DNA of 56,262 nt. It comes from Candidatus Kuenenia stuttgartensis (GTDB lineage: Bacteria > Planctomycetota > Phycisphaerae > Phycisphaerales > SM1A02). The stretch's first letter is position 1, and the number at the start of each line of letters is the position of its first letter. The stretch spans positions 1 to 56,262 of the forward strand of contig CAMDMA010000021.1 in the NCBI GenBank assembly GCA_945902075.1. Direction: 5' to 3'. Of this stretch, positions 7,348-17,346 are shown piece after piece. The notes below the pieces were generated by a model. The model was given only the letters and a program-made list of their open reading frames with translations. It ran no database searches and was not told the DNA's origin. A program made the position numbers and the translations under genes.

Positions 7348-10300
7348 GTGATTGCGCGCGCGATTCTCTTCCTCGCTGCGACGACCACGCTCGCACAACC
7401 GATCGTGGACCTTATCGTCAACCCGACGCCGCCGACTGACGCGCCCGCTGTTCGCGCCATCGACTTCAATCGTGATATCCGACCGATCTTGTCGGACCGT
7501 TGCTTCGGTTGCCATGGGCCTGACGCGGGAAATGGAAGAAAGGCAGGACTCCGACTCGACGGCGCGGAGTGGGCGCACGCGGTGCTTGAGAGCGGTCATC
7601 GCGCGATTGTGCCTGGCGACCTTGAGGCGAGCGAGGCCGCGAGGCGGATCACATCGGATGATCCCGATGAGGTGATGCCACCGCCCGAGCTCAAGCGGCC
7701 GCTTTCTGCGGACGAGCGCGCGCTGATGCTGCGATGGATCGCCGAAGGTGCGGAGTACCAGCCGCACTGGGCATTTGTCGCGCCGGTCGCAGCCACGATG
7801 CCTGTCGAACAGAGCGACGCGTGGGTGCGCGATCCGCTTGATGTGTTTGTGCTCGCACAGCTGAAGGCCGCAGGGCTTATGCCTGAACCTGAGGCCGACC
7901 GCGCGACGCTGCTGCGACGCGCGTCGCTTGCACTCACTGGGCTTCCACCGACACCCGAGGAAGTCGATGAATTCGTCACCGATGCCGCGCCGCACGCCTA
8001 TGAGCGCCGTGTCGACGCGATGCTTGCAAGCGACCGCGCAGCCGAGCACCGTGCGACCGTCTGGCTCGATCTCGCACGCTTTGCCGACACGTTCGGATAC
8101 CAGTCGGATGGCGACTCGTTCACTTGGCCGTGGCGCGACTGGCTGCTCGAGGCGTTCCGCTCGAACGTGACGTACGAGCGCTTTGCGACCGCATTGATTG
8201 CGGGCGATCTCGTGCCGGCGCAGTCGCGCGCGGAACAACAAGCAAACGCCGTCGCGAGCGCGTTTAACCGCTTGCACCGCGTGACCGAAGAAGGCGGATC
8301 GATTTCCGAGGAGTTTCGCCAGGAAGGCATCGCTGACCGCGTGTCAACCTTTGGCACAACATTCCTAGGACTCACGCTCGAGTGCGCGCGTTGTCACGAC
8401 CATAAGTACGACCCGGTACCGACGCGCGAGTTTTATGGGCTTGCCGCGATGTTTGGCAGTATCGATGAGAACGGATTGAAGTCATACGCGCATCAGTTCA
8501 GTGCGCCGCCACCGTTCGTGCGGCTTCAGACCGACGCAGCGGCCGCGCGGACCACGCAACTTCGTACGGAGATGCTCGCAGCGATGCGCGCGCGAATCGA
8601 GGCATCGCAGCGCGCCAGCATCGTGACCGACGATGCGCGCGACATCGGTGCGATCACGCTTCCGACGGCGGACGCGTCGTATGGATTCGAAACTCTTGCA
8701 AATGGCCAAACACCAAATGCGATTGCAGATGGCCTGCCGGCGACTACCGATCGCGCGCGGCCGGACCAACTTGGCTCGGTCACACTCGGCAGCGGAGTAT
8801 CGGGAAACGCAATGTGTTTCGACGGAGATGGCGGACTTGCGCTCGCAGGCCTTGCAGGATTGACAAGACATGATCCAGTGAGTTTTGCTTTCTGGATCAA
8901 GCCCAGCGAACGCAATACACGCTCTGTGCTGCTCCACACTGCTGGGTTTTACACCAACGACGCAGACGGCTCAGGGATTGAGCTGTTGATCGTCGATGGA
9001 CGGCTGCGATGGAGCGTCATTCAGCTTTGGCCAGGGAGCGCAGCGAGCATTGAGATGCACGCGGAACTTCCGATCGGCGCGTGGACGCACGTCGTCGCGA
9101 CCTACGACGGGCTCTCGAGCGCTGAAGGGCTCCGTCTCTTGATCAACGGACGCACGGCGCTCACAAGCACCGTGCGCGACGAGCTCGACGGACCAATCGC
9201 AACGGCGACCATCGAACTCGGATCGCGCTCTCGTGACGCTGGTTTCCGCGGCGGATCGATCGATGAGCTTTTCGTGTGGCGCACCGCGCTCACGCCTGCG
9301 GAAGCAGCGATGGCTGCGAATGTCGCACCAGACAGCGATGCGCTGCGCTCCCATCATCTCACGACGGCAATGAACGCCGAGACGTCACGATTTCGCGATG
9401 CACAACGCGCGCTTGCCGCGCATCTCGACTCCCTTCCGGCGTTCATGACGATGCGTGATTCGCGGTTTGCGCCGCCGACCTATGTGCTGACGCGCGGAGC
9501 GTATGACCAACCAGACCGCTCGCAACCTGTGACTCCTGGCGCAATCGCTGCGGTTTTCCCAACAAATTTCTCGCCAACCGCCAATCGCCTTGATCTCGCA
9601 CGTTGGCTCTTCGACCCCGCGAATCCACTCGCGGCGCGTGTCGAGATCAACCGTTTGTGGACGCAAGTTTTCGGTCGAGGACTGGTTGAGACGAGCGAGA
9701 ACTTCGGCGTGCAAGGTTCGTCACCAACGCATCCCGCGCTCCTTGATCTTCTCGCGAGTGACTTTACGCGCGGCCCACATGCGTTCGACTCGAAGCACAT
9801 GCTGCGACGACTCGTACTCAGCGCAGCCTTTCGACAGGATTCTGCGACGAGCGCATTGAAACGTGCACGCGACCCACGCAATGAACTGCTTTCGCGTGGA
9901 CCAAGCGTGCGAGTTTCCGCAGAAATGCTGCGCGATTCTGCACTTTTCGCTTCGGGGTTACTCATCGAAAAACTCGGCGGACCAAGTGCGAAGCCGTACC
10001 AACAACCGACTCTTGTCGCCGACTCTGGTGTAAGTGGGGGCTACACCGCCGACACCGGAAGCAGTGCACATCGACGCAGTCTGTATTCCTATCGAAAGCG
10101 CACCCTACCGCCGCCGACCATGCTCGCGTTTGACGGCGGGTCGCGCGAGGCGTGTCAACCGCGGCGTTTCGCGACGAACACGCCGTTGCAAGCACTCGCG
10201 TTGATGAACGATCCGATCTTCACTGAATGCGCACGTGCGCTTGCGGAACGCGCGAGTCGCGAGGCCAACACCACGGACCAGCGCATTCGCCGTGCGTTTC

Positions 10301-10497
10301 GTCTCGCCTGTTCGCGCGAACCTCGCGCCGCGGAACTTGAAGCACTCAGTACGCTCGCCGACGCACTCATCACGGAATACACGGACAAACCCGCAGAATG
10401 CACGGCAATCTGCGGATCTCCCGACCCCGAACTCGCAGCTCTCGCCCTCACCTGTACGACAATCTTTGCAAGCGATGCTGCCATCATGTCGCGATAG
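7348..10497 (+). CDS. Planctomycete cytochrome c / DUF1549 / LamG / DUF1553 (PSD1) protein
   Basis: The 1049-residue secreted protein starts at GTG 7348 with a short signal peptide (VIARAILFLAATTTLAQ). A PSCyt1 domain with a CFGCH haem motif lies at residues 52-56, then DUF1549 (about 150-390) holding a second CARCH motif at 346-350. A concanavalin/LamG-like domain (about 485-650) and a C-terminal DUF1553/PSD1 domain (about 780-1030, with NRLWTQVFGRGLVETSENFG-type sequence) follow. This architecture is characteristic of Planctomycetota and nearly always precedes a DUF1501 gene, as here. The biochemical role is unproven; redox or polysaccharide-related functions have been proposed. The frame is open upstream to 7174, but that part overlaps carA and is not protein-like. 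Confidence 0.93.
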   Translation: MIARAILFLAATTTLAQPIVDLIVNPTPPTDAPAVRAIDFNRDIRPILSDRCFGCHGPDAGNGRKAGLRLDGAEWAHAVLESGHRAIVPGDLEASEAARRITSDDPDEVMPPPELKRPLSADERALMLRWIAEGAEYQPHWAFVAPVAATMPVEQSDAWVRDPLDVFVLAQLKAAGLMPEPEADRATLLRRASLALTGLPPTPEEVDEFVTDAAPHAYERRVDAMLASDRAAEHRATVWLDLARFADTFGYQSDGDSFTWPWRDWLLEAFRSNVTYERFATALIAGDLVPAQSRAEQQANAVASAFNRLHRVTEEGGSISEEFRQEGIADRVSTFGTTFLGLTLECARCHDHKYDPVPTREFYGLAAMFGSIDENGLKSYAHQFSAPPPFVRLQTDAAAARTTQLRTEMLAAMRARIEASQRASIVTDDARDIGAITLPTADASYGFETLANGQTPNAIADGLPATTDRARPDQLGSVTLGSGVSGNAMCFDGDGGLALAGLAGLTRHDPVSFAFWIKPSERNTRSVLLHTAGFYTNDADGSGIELLIVDGRLRWSVIQLWPGSAASIEMHAELPIGAWTHVVATYDGLSSAEGLRLLINGRTALTSTVRDELDGPIATATIELGSRSRDAGFRGGSIDELFVWRTALTPAEAAMAANVAPDSDALRSHHLTTAMNAETSRFRDAQRALAAHLDSLPAFMTMRDSRFAPPTYVLTRGAYDQPDRSQPVTPGAIAAVFPTNFSPTANRLDLARWLFDPANPLAARVEINRLWTQVFGRGLVETSENFGVQGSSPTHPALLDLLASDFTRGPHAFDSKHMLRRLVLSAAFRQDSATSALKRARDPRNELLSRGPSVRVSAEMLRDSALFASGLLIEKLGGPSAKPYQQPTLVADSGVSGGYTADTGSSAHRRSLYSYRKRTLPPPTMLAFDGGSREACQPRRFATNTPLQALALMNDPIFTECARALAERASREANTTDQRIRRAFRLACSREPRAAELEALSTLADALITEYTDKPAECTAICGSPDPELAALALTCTTIFASDAAIMSR

Positions 10498-10504
10498 GAA
10501 CACA

Positions 10505-11959
10505 ATGCCTGAACGTACGCGCGACATCCCCACCTACGACGGATTGATGCGCTTCACCCGACGCCATTTTCTCGGGACATCGGCGCTTGGACTTGGAGCA
10601 GTTGCCCTTAGCGACATCATCGGTGTGCGTCCGGCATCAGCGGCCCCTCCGCTTCTTGCGGCGCCGCATTACAAGCCGCGCGCAAAGCGAATCATCTACC
10701 TCTTTCAGTCAGGCGGACCGTCACAGTTTGAGACGCTTGATCCGAAGCCTCTACTCCGCGACATGCACGGCCAACCACTTCCAGACAGCGTTCGCGCCGG
10801 CCAACGGTTGACAGGAATGAGCGGATATCAAGCCGTTTTACCGATCGCAGGATCGTTCACGGGCTTCGCGCGACACGGCCGCGCGGGTATCGAGTTGAGT
10901 GATCTTCTTCCGCACACCGCTCGAATTGCTGATGACATCTGCGTCGTGCGCGGCATGCATACCGAAGCAATCAACCACGATCCTGCGATCACCTTTTTTT
11001 GCTCAGGAAATCAAATTGCCGGTCGCCCTTCCATGGGCGCGTGGATGAGTTACGGCCTCGGCACGATGAATGCAGACTTACCGTCTTTCATCGTGCTCGT
11101 CTCGAAAGATGCGTCCCGCGATCAACCGCTTTATGCCCGGCTCTGGGGCTCAGGCTTCTTGCCGAGCGAACATCAAGGTGTGCAGTTTCGCCCAGGAAAA
11201 GAGCCGGTTCTCGCTCTTGCGAACCCCGAGGGAGTTTCGCCACACGCGCGACGCGGCATGCTCGACGCCTTGGCGCAGCTCTCGCGCGACGCGATGGCGC
11301 GGGAGAATGACGCTGAGATCGACGCGCGGCTCGCACAAGCGGAGATGGCGTATCGCATGCAGTCGAGCGTGCCGGACGCAGCGGATACCTCCGGCGAATC
11401 GGAGGAAACGTTCGAGCTCTACGGCGCGGCCGCGCGTGAACCTGGCACCTTTGCCGCAAACTGCCTTCTCGCCCGTCGACTCATCGAGCGCGGCGTGCGC
11501 TGCGTGCAACTTTTCCACCAAGGCTGGGATCAACACGGCGGCCTTCCTGCCGGAATCTCGCGTCAGTGTTCGCAAACGGATCAACCGTCCGCAGCACTCG
11601 TTGCGGATCTCAAGCGACGTGGGCTTCTTGAGGACACCCTCGTCGTCTGGGGCGGCGAATTTGGCCGCACCGCATACTGCCAAGGCCGAATGACTGCCAA
11701 CGACTACGGCCGCGATCACCACCCGCGTGCGTTCTCGATTTGGATGGCCGGCGGCGGTGTCAAGGCAGGTCACGTCCACGGCGCAACCGACGACTTCGGC
11801 TACAGCGTGGCCGACGGTGGCGTGCATGTGCACGACCTCCACGCGACGATTCTCTACTTGATGGGCGTCGACCACGAACGACTCACCTACCGCTACCAAG
11901 GCCGGCACTACCGACTGACCGACATCGCGGGAAATGTCGTCAAGGGAGTCATCGCGTAG
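10505..11959 (+). CDS. Tat-exported DUF1501 protein
   Basis: The 484-residue product begins with a twin-arginine signal (TRRHFLGTSALGLGA, Arg19-Arg20) and then matches the DUF1501 fold, a member of the alkaline phosphatase/sulfatase-like superfamily (IIYLFQSGGPSQFETLDPKP near the start, VVWGGEFGRTAYCQG in the C-terminal half). DUF1501 genes are the standard partner of PSD1 cytochromes in planctomycetes. It starts 7 bases after the PSD1 stop with AGGA upstream, so co-transcription is very likely. ATG 10547 is an alternative start that would still keep the Tat motif. The substrate is unknown. Confidence 0.93.
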   Translation: MPERTRDIPTYDGLMRFTRRHFLGTSALGLGAVALSDIIGVRPASAAPPLLAAPHYKPRAKRIIYLFQSGGPSQFETLDPKPLLRDMHGQPLPDSVRAGQRLTGMSGYQAVLPIAGSFTGFARHGRAGIELSDLLPHTARIADDICVVRGMHTEAINHDPAITFFCSGNQIAGRPSMGAWMSYGLGTMNADLPSFIVLVSKDASRDQPLYARLWGSGFLPSEHQGVQFRPGKEPVLALANPEGVSPHARRGMLDALAQLSRDAMARENDAEIDARLAQAEMAYRMQSSVPDAADTSGESEETFELYGAAAREPGTFAANCLLARRLIERGVRCVQLFHQGWDQHGGLPAGISRQCSQTDQPSAALVADLKRRGLLEDTLVVWGGEFGRTAYCQGRMTANDYGRDHHPRAFSIWMAGGGVKAGHVHGATDDFGYSVADGGVHVHDLHATILYLMGVDHERLTYRYQGRHYRLTDIAGNVVKGVIA

Positions 11960-11962
11960 TCT

Positions 11963-14272
11963 GTGCTCGTGTCGCTCTTCGCGTCTACTCCTCTCTCAGA
12001 CGATTCTCCGCTTGTCGTCGTTGCGGTCGAGCGGGCGGTGGATCTTTCGCCAGACGGCCTCACCTACGCCTTGCCGCCGGAACTGGCGGCGCTCCCCGAG
12101 GGCGCCCGTGTTGAGGTTCCGCTCGGCCGTGGTGGTACACCTACGGCGGGATGGATCGTCGAACGACTTCCCGTAGGAGAAACCAAGGGAATTGCGCGCG
12201 ATCGGATCAAATTCGTCCTCGCGCGCGACCCGTCCGGTGCAGTGCTTCCGGGCGAATTGGTGCAATTCGCGCGTTGGATGAGCGGCTATTACGCGTGTCC
12301 AATCGGTATGACGCTCGCATCGATCCTTCCGGCAGCCGTGCGCAAGTCGATCGGTCGCACCGAGCGGACACTCGTCGATCTTCCCCCGATCGCGCCGACG
12401 GCGACCGCAAGCATCACGAAGCGACAGCAGCACGCGCTTGATGTTTTTGCAACGCTCACGCGTCCGATGGAAATCAGCGATGTTGCAAAGGCTGCGGGCT
12501 ATTCCTCCATCGAGCCGCTCAAACGGCTTGTTGCGTCGGGGCATTTAGTGGCGGTAAAGAAGACTTCCATCGAGGCTGGCTTTATCGCGCGCGCGGGCAA
12601 TATCGCGCCTGCACCCCAACCGACCGCCGAACAGCAGAAGGCAATCGACGTTATTTCCGGTGATTTTGGCCGATTTTCGCAGCACCTCCTCTTCGGTGTC
12701 ACCGGATCGGGGAAGACCGAGGTGTACATTCGTTTGCTTGAACAATGCATTCTCCTCGGAAAACGTGCGATTCTTCTCGTCCCCGAAATCGCGCTCACCC
12801 CACAGACCGTCGGTCGCATATCAGCGCGGCTTGTGCATGCCAAGGTTGCCGTCCTTCACTCCGGCCTCACCGAAGCGCAACGCAACCAGCAATGGATGCT
12901 GCTCGCTGAGGGAGGAGCTGATGTTGTGGTCGGAGCGCGAAGTGCGATTTTCGCGCCAATTCCCGACGAATCACTCGGCCTTGTGATCGTCGATGAGGAG
13001 CATGAGCCCGGCTACAAACAGGATTCGGCTCCGCGCTACCACGGTCGCGACGCGGCCATTCGTCGCGCCCAGATCGCGCAGTGCCCGATTGTGCTCGGGT
13101 CGGCCACACCAAGCCTCGAAAGTTGGATGAACGCCGTCGAACGGCGGATCTCGTCACTGCATAGGTTGCCGACGCGCGCGCCCGGACTCAACACGCCGAA
13201 AGTCACCGTTGTCGATTTTGGCGCAGAACGCCGAGAAATCCGTGATCGCCGGGTCAACCTCATCGGACCAACGCTGCGCGCCTCAATGGAGCGAACGCTT
13301 GCGGAAGGCGGACAGGTGCTTCTGCTCCTCAATCGCCGCGGATACGCCAACTACATCGCCTGCAGCGATCCGCGCTGCGACTGGATGCTCACCTGCAGCG
13401 ACTGCGACGCTGGCATGGTCTGCCATGTTGACGCGACCGGTGTGTCGCGGCGCAATTACGTGCGTTGTCACCACTGTCTCGCCGAGCAACGACTCCCGAA
13501 AAACTGTCCCGACTGCGGTAAGCCTGTGACCGTCTTCGGGCTCGGTACCCAACGGGTCGAGGAAGAACTCACCCGGCTCTTCCCGTCGCTGGTAGAGGGC
13601 GAGACGATGCTGCGGGTCGATGGCGACACCATGCAGACCGCCGCGCACTTCCACGACGCGTTGGAGCGTTTCGGTCAAGGCGAGATCCGCGTGCTCTTGG
13701 GGACGCAAATGATTGCGAAGGGGCTCGACTTCCCCAATGTGCGGCTCGTGGGCGTGGTGTCGGCTGACACGTCGCTTGCGATGCCGGACTTTCGCGCCGC
13801 CGAGCGCACCTTTCAGCTTGTCAGCCAAGTCTCCGGCCGCGCGGGTCGCGGCGAGAAGCTCGGCCGTGCGGTGATCCAGAGCTTCGAACCCGATACCCCC
13901 GCCATCCGACTTGCCGCGAGCCACGACTACGAGCGCTTCGCGACGCTCGAACTTGCCGACCGCAAGCAATTTGGTCTCCCTCCGTACCGGCGACTGGCGC
14001 GGCTGGTCCTTCGCCATCCGGGCGAAACGGAGTGTGCCAACCGCTCGGCTGCTCTGGCGGACGCGATTCGCTCGTTCTCGGGCGTCGTTGAGGTGCGCGG
14101 TCCATCGGTCTGCCCGATCGCGCGAATCGCTGGGAAATACAGGCGTCAAATCGAACTTCTCGCCGACTCGCCAGCCGAAATCTCTCGTGTTCTCGCCGAG
14201 GCGCGATCGCGTGGACTGCTCCGACTCGGCGAGGAACTTGCTGTGGACGTCGATGCACTCAGCGCGGTCTGA
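11963..14272 (+). CDS. priA: Primosomal protein N' (replication restart helicase)
   Basis: PriA recognises stalled forks and reloads the replicative helicase. The 769-residue product has the N-terminal fork-binding domain, Walker A GVTGSGKT (about residue 245), the DEEH box (IVDEEHEPGYKQ, about 343), and the paired zinc-binding Cys clusters typical of PriA (about 467-520: CSDPRC, CSDC, CHHC, CPDCG). A C-terminal helicase domain follows (GTQMIAKGLDFPN, VSGRAGRGEK). The GTG start lies 3 bases after the DUF1501 stop, so it may be read from the same message, an unusual pairing. Confidence 0.96.
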   Translation: MLVSLFASTPLSDDSPLVVVAVERAVDLSPDGLTYALPPELAALPEGARVEVPLGRGGTPTAGWIVERLPVGETKGIARDRIKFVLARDPSGAVLPGELVQFARWMSGYYACPIGMTLASILPAAVRKSIGRTERTLVDLPPIAPTATASITKRQQHALDVFATLTRPMEISDVAKAAGYSSIEPLKRLVASGHLVAVKKTSIEAGFIARAGNIAPAPQPTAEQQKAIDVISGDFGRFSQHLLFGVTGSGKTEVYIRLLEQCILLGKRAILLVPEIALTPQTVGRISARLVHAKVAVLHSGLTEAQRNQQWMLLAEGGADVVVGARSAIFAPIPDESLGLVIVDEEHEPGYKQDSAPRYHGRDAAIRRAQIAQCPIVLGSATPSLESWMNAVERRISSLHRLPTRAPGLNTPKVTVVDFGAERREIRDRRVNLIGPTLRASMERTLAEGGQVLLLLNRRGYANYIACSDPRCDWMLTCSDCDAGMVCHVDATGVSRRNYVRCHHCLAEQRLPKNCPDCGKPVTVFGLGTQRVEEELTRLFPSLVEGETMLRVDGDTMQTAAHFHDALERFGQGEIRVLLGTQMIAKGLDFPNVRLVGVVSADTSLAMPDFRAAERTFQLVSQVSGRAGRGEKLGRAVIQSFEPDTPAIRLAASHDYERFATLELADRKQFGLPPYRRLARLVLRHPGETECANRSAALADAIRSFSGVVEVRGPSVCPIARIAGKYRRQIELLADSPAEISRVLAEARSRGLLRLGEELAVDVDALSAV

Positions 14273-14385
14273 CGAGCTCCGTAACGGACCGGTCGAAACG
14301 CGTGAAAGTCGAGGGCTTCTCCCTTACAATCGCCTCGCTCTGCGCTTCGCTGTTGCGGCGTGCGGTGCTTACTCGACGGGAGTTC

Positions 14386-17280
14386 ATGAAGATGGCCCAC
14401 ACGGGTCCCCACGCCGAAGGTTCTCACCCTCTCGCACCGCAGTCCGTGAATGGCTGGCAGCCCGACTACGTTGACTCGCTGTTTGCGCAGTACCGCGCAG
14501 ATCCGGAGTCGGTCGGATCGGAATGGCGGAACTTCTTCCGCGGCTTCGAACTTGGTCTCAGAGGCGAAGGCGAAGCGACTCCGATCGAACAGGTGCTTTC
14601 TGCGACCAGCGTCCGCACAAGCACTCCTGTCGCATCGGAAGCGATCGGTGGGCGGCGCCAGATTCCTGCGGCCCAACGTCAGGTCGACGAACTCATCCTC
14701 CGCTACCGCACCTACGGCCACCTTGCCACCCAACTCGACCCGCTCGGCACGGTGCGGCCGTTCCCCGACATGCTCACGCTTGAGGCGGTCGGCCTTGATG
14801 ACGCTGCGCTCTCTGCGACATTTGACCCGGGCTCCCTTCCGCTCGACAACCCCTCTTCGCTCGGTGAGATCATTTCGTGCCTTGAGCAAACCTACTGCAG
14901 CACGATGGGCGTGGAGTACATGCACATCGGCTGCGCCGAGCGCCGAGCATGGATCGCCAAGCGACTCGAGGGCACACGCAACCGCCCGCAGTTCTCTGCG
15001 GACACGAAGAAGCGCATCCTGTCCAAACTTCTTGAGGCGGACAGCTTCGAGAACTTCCTCGCCAATCGCTACGTTGGCAAGAAGCGTTTCGGCCTCGAAG
15101 GTGGCGAGTCGCTCATTCCGCTACTCGATGCAATCATCGAGTCTGGACCCGCGCTCGGGGTGCAAGAGTTCACTTTGGGAATGGCCCATCGTGGCCGACT
15201 CAACGTTCTCGCAAACATCGTCGGGAAGGATCTCCAACAGATCTTCACCGAGTTCGACGAGGCTTGGACGGCGGCGTTCGCGTCTGGCGGCGGCGATGTC
15301 AAGTACCACATGGGCTACTCGAAGGAGCACACGACTTCCACGGGCCAGAATTTGCGCGTCGTGCTCGCAGCCAATCCATCACACCTTGAGTTTGTGAACT
15401 CCGTCGTGATGGGTCGGTGCCGCGGTAAACAGCGGCTCCTCGGCGACGAAGCGCGCAAAGCGGTGGTTCCCCTCGTTATTCACGGCGACAGCGCATTCCC
15501 CGGACAGGGCATCGTCGCGGAGTGCTTCAACATGATGCACCTCGACGGCTACACCGTCGGTGGAAGCATTCACGTGATCGTGAATAACCAAGTTGGGTTC
15601 ACAACCAATCCGCGCGACACCTTCTGTGGCAACTACTGCACCGATGTTGCGAAGGGCTACGACTGCCCCATCGTCCATGTCAATGGCGACGATCCCGAGG
15701 CCTGCGCGTGGGCCGCGAAGCTCGCTCTGGACTGGCGTCACGCGTTCGGCCATGACGTCGTCGTCGAGATGTGGTGCTACCGCAAGAGCGGCCACAATGA
15801 AACCGACGAGCCAATGTTTACGCAGCCAGTGCTCTACAGCCGCGTGAAGAAGGCTCGTCCTGCGTTCAAGACGTATCGAAGCAAGCTTCTCGCCGAAGGT
15901 GTCGTCACCGACGCAGAGGTCGAAGCCATGCTCGCTGCGCGCATCGCGGTGATGGACGAGGCGCAAGGCGCTGCGAAGAAGCAGCCGATCGACCCGGTGA
16001 TTGATCCGTTCAAGAGCGTTTGGAGCGGGCTCACGGGCCAGTACTCGCACGAGCCGGTTACGACCGGAGTTGCGCTCGAGACTCTCGACGCGCTTGCGAA
16101 GAAACTCGGTGCGTCGCCTGATCACGCCACAGTGCACAAGACTGTTGCCCGACTGCTTGAGCAGCGCGCAGGCGCCATCGCCTCCGGTCAAATCGACTGG
16201 GCGCTCGGCGAGTTGCTTGCGTATGCCACCCTTCTTGCCGAAGGTCATCCTGTGCGCCTCTCGGGGCAGGACGTTGAGCGCGGCACATTCAGCCATCGCC
16301 ACTGCGTCGTCAACTGCCAAGAGACCAACGAGGGCTACTGCTCGCTCAACGACCTCGGAACCCAGCAGGCTCGGTTCTGCGTGCACAACTCGCCGCTCAC
16401 GGAGAGTGCCGTGCTCGGATTTGAGTACGGCTACTCGCTCGGTGACCCGCGCATGCTTGTGATTTGGGAGGCGCAGTTCGGCGACTTCGTCAATGGCGCG
16501 CAGGTCATTATCGATCAGTTCATCGCGTCTGGCGAAGCAAAGTGGAAGCGCGCGACTGGCCTCGTGATGCTGCTTCCGCATGGCTACGAGGGTCAAGGTC
16601 CTGAGCATTCGAGCGCACGACTTGAGCGCTTCCTGCAGCTTTGTGCTGACGACAACATGCAGGTCGTCTACCCGACGACTTCGGCGCAGATCTTCCACCT
16701 CATCCGCAAGCAGATGAAGCAGTCGTTCCGCAAGCCCCTCGTAGTGATGACGCCAAAGTCGATGTTGCGACTCCCGGCGGCTGCGAGTCGCGTCGAAGGT
16801 TTCGTGCACGGCCACTTCCGTCAGGTGCTCCCGGATGTGTCCATCGCCAAGGGTGGCGAAGACGCGGTGAACAAGGTCCTCCTGTGCTCAGGCAAGATCT
16901 ATCACGAACTCTGCGCGCAGCGTGAGAAGAGCGGACAGGTCACCACCGCAGTGGTTCGGCTTGAGCAGCTCTATCCCTTCCCAGATGGCGCACTGACCAA
17001 GGTGCTCGCGATGTATCCCAACGCGAAGAAGTTTGTTTGGGTGCAAGAAGAACCGCGCAACAAGGGCGCGTATCGCTTCGCTCAAACGCAACTCAAGGAA
17101 CTCATGGGGATCGACGTTGACTACGTCGGTCGCCAAGATTGCGCGAGCCCCGCCGTGGGAAGCCAGAAGCAACATGCGATCGAGCAGGAGAAGATCCTCG
17201 CGCAAGCGATCGGTGCGGCAAAGGCAGGCGACGGTCCTGCAGGCGGACCGGGTACGAAGAAGGAAGCCGCGCAGAAGTAA
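14386..17280 (+). CDS. sucA: 2-oxoglutarate dehydrogenase E1 component
   Basis: This ThDP-dependent E1 decarboxylates 2-oxoglutarate and transfers the succinyl group to the lipoyl domain of E2 (TCA cycle). The 964-residue product has the short N-terminal E2-binding segment (YVDSLFAQYRADPESV...WRNFFRG), the dehydrogenase core with LGMAHRGRLNVLANIVGK, the ThDP-linked region GDSAFPGQG (about residue 367) and VNNQVGFTTNP, and the transketolase-like C-terminal half (LPHGYEGQGPEHSSARLERF). Length fits OdhA/SucA (about 930 in E. coli). The frame opens at 14302, but the first good starts are ATG 14386 and ATG 14392, both near a GGGAG site. sucB follows after 66 bases. Confidence 0.97.
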   Translation: MKMAHTGPHAEGSHPLAPQSVNGWQPDYVDSLFAQYRADPESVGSEWRNFFRGFELGLRGEGEATPIEQVLSATSVRTSTPVASEAIGGRRQIPAAQRQVDELILRYRTYGHLATQLDPLGTVRPFPDMLTLEAVGLDDAALSATFDPGSLPLDNPSSLGEIISCLEQTYCSTMGVEYMHIGCAERRAWIAKRLEGTRNRPQFSADTKKRILSKLLEADSFENFLANRYVGKKRFGLEGGESLIPLLDAIIESGPALGVQEFTLGMAHRGRLNVLANIVGKDLQQIFTEFDEAWTAAFASGGGDVKYHMGYSKEHTTSTGQNLRVVLAANPSHLEFVNSVVMGRCRGKQRLLGDEARKAVVPLVIHGDSAFPGQGIVAECFNMMHLDGYTVGGSIHVIVNNQVGFTTNPRDTFCGNYCTDVAKGYDCPIVHVNGDDPEACAWAAKLALDWRHAFGHDVVVEMWCYRKSGHNETDEPMFTQPVLYSRVKKARPAFKTYRSKLLAEGVVTDAEVEAMLAARIAVMDEAQGAAKKQPIDPVIDPFKSVWSGLTGQYSHEPVTTGVALETLDALAKKLGASPDHATVHKTVARLLEQRAGAIASGQIDWALGELLAYATLLAEGHPVRLSGQDVERGTFSHRHCVVNCQETNEGYCSLNDLGTQQARFCVHNSPLTESAVLGFEYGYSLGDPRMLVIWEAQFGDFVNGAQVIIDQFIASGEAKWKRATGLVMLLPHGYEGQGPEHSSARLERFLQLCADDNMQVVYPTTSAQIFHLIRKQMKQSFRKPLVVMTPKSMLRLPAAASRVEGFVHGHFRQVLPDVSIAKGGEDAVNKVLLCSGKIYHELCAQREKSGQVTTAVVRLEQLYPFPDGALTKVLAMYPNAKKFVWVQEEPRNKGAYRFAQTQLKELMGIDVDYVGRQDCASPAVGSQKQHAIEQEKILAQAIGAAKAGDGPAGGPGTKKEAAQK

Positions 17281-17346
17281 TTCTTGCGCGGATCAACGAC
17301 CGGTCGTGCGGGACACGCGCGACCATCACCTCAGAAGGCATATGAC

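Noticed and set aside
7195-8277. 360-residue minus-strand open frame
   Set aside because: Antisense to the PSD1 gene and overlaps carA; composition is Arg/Cys-rich and motif-free.
15379-16815. 478-residue minus-strand open frame
   Set aside because: Antisense to sucA, a clear enzyme gene; the frame is a GC-bias shadow.
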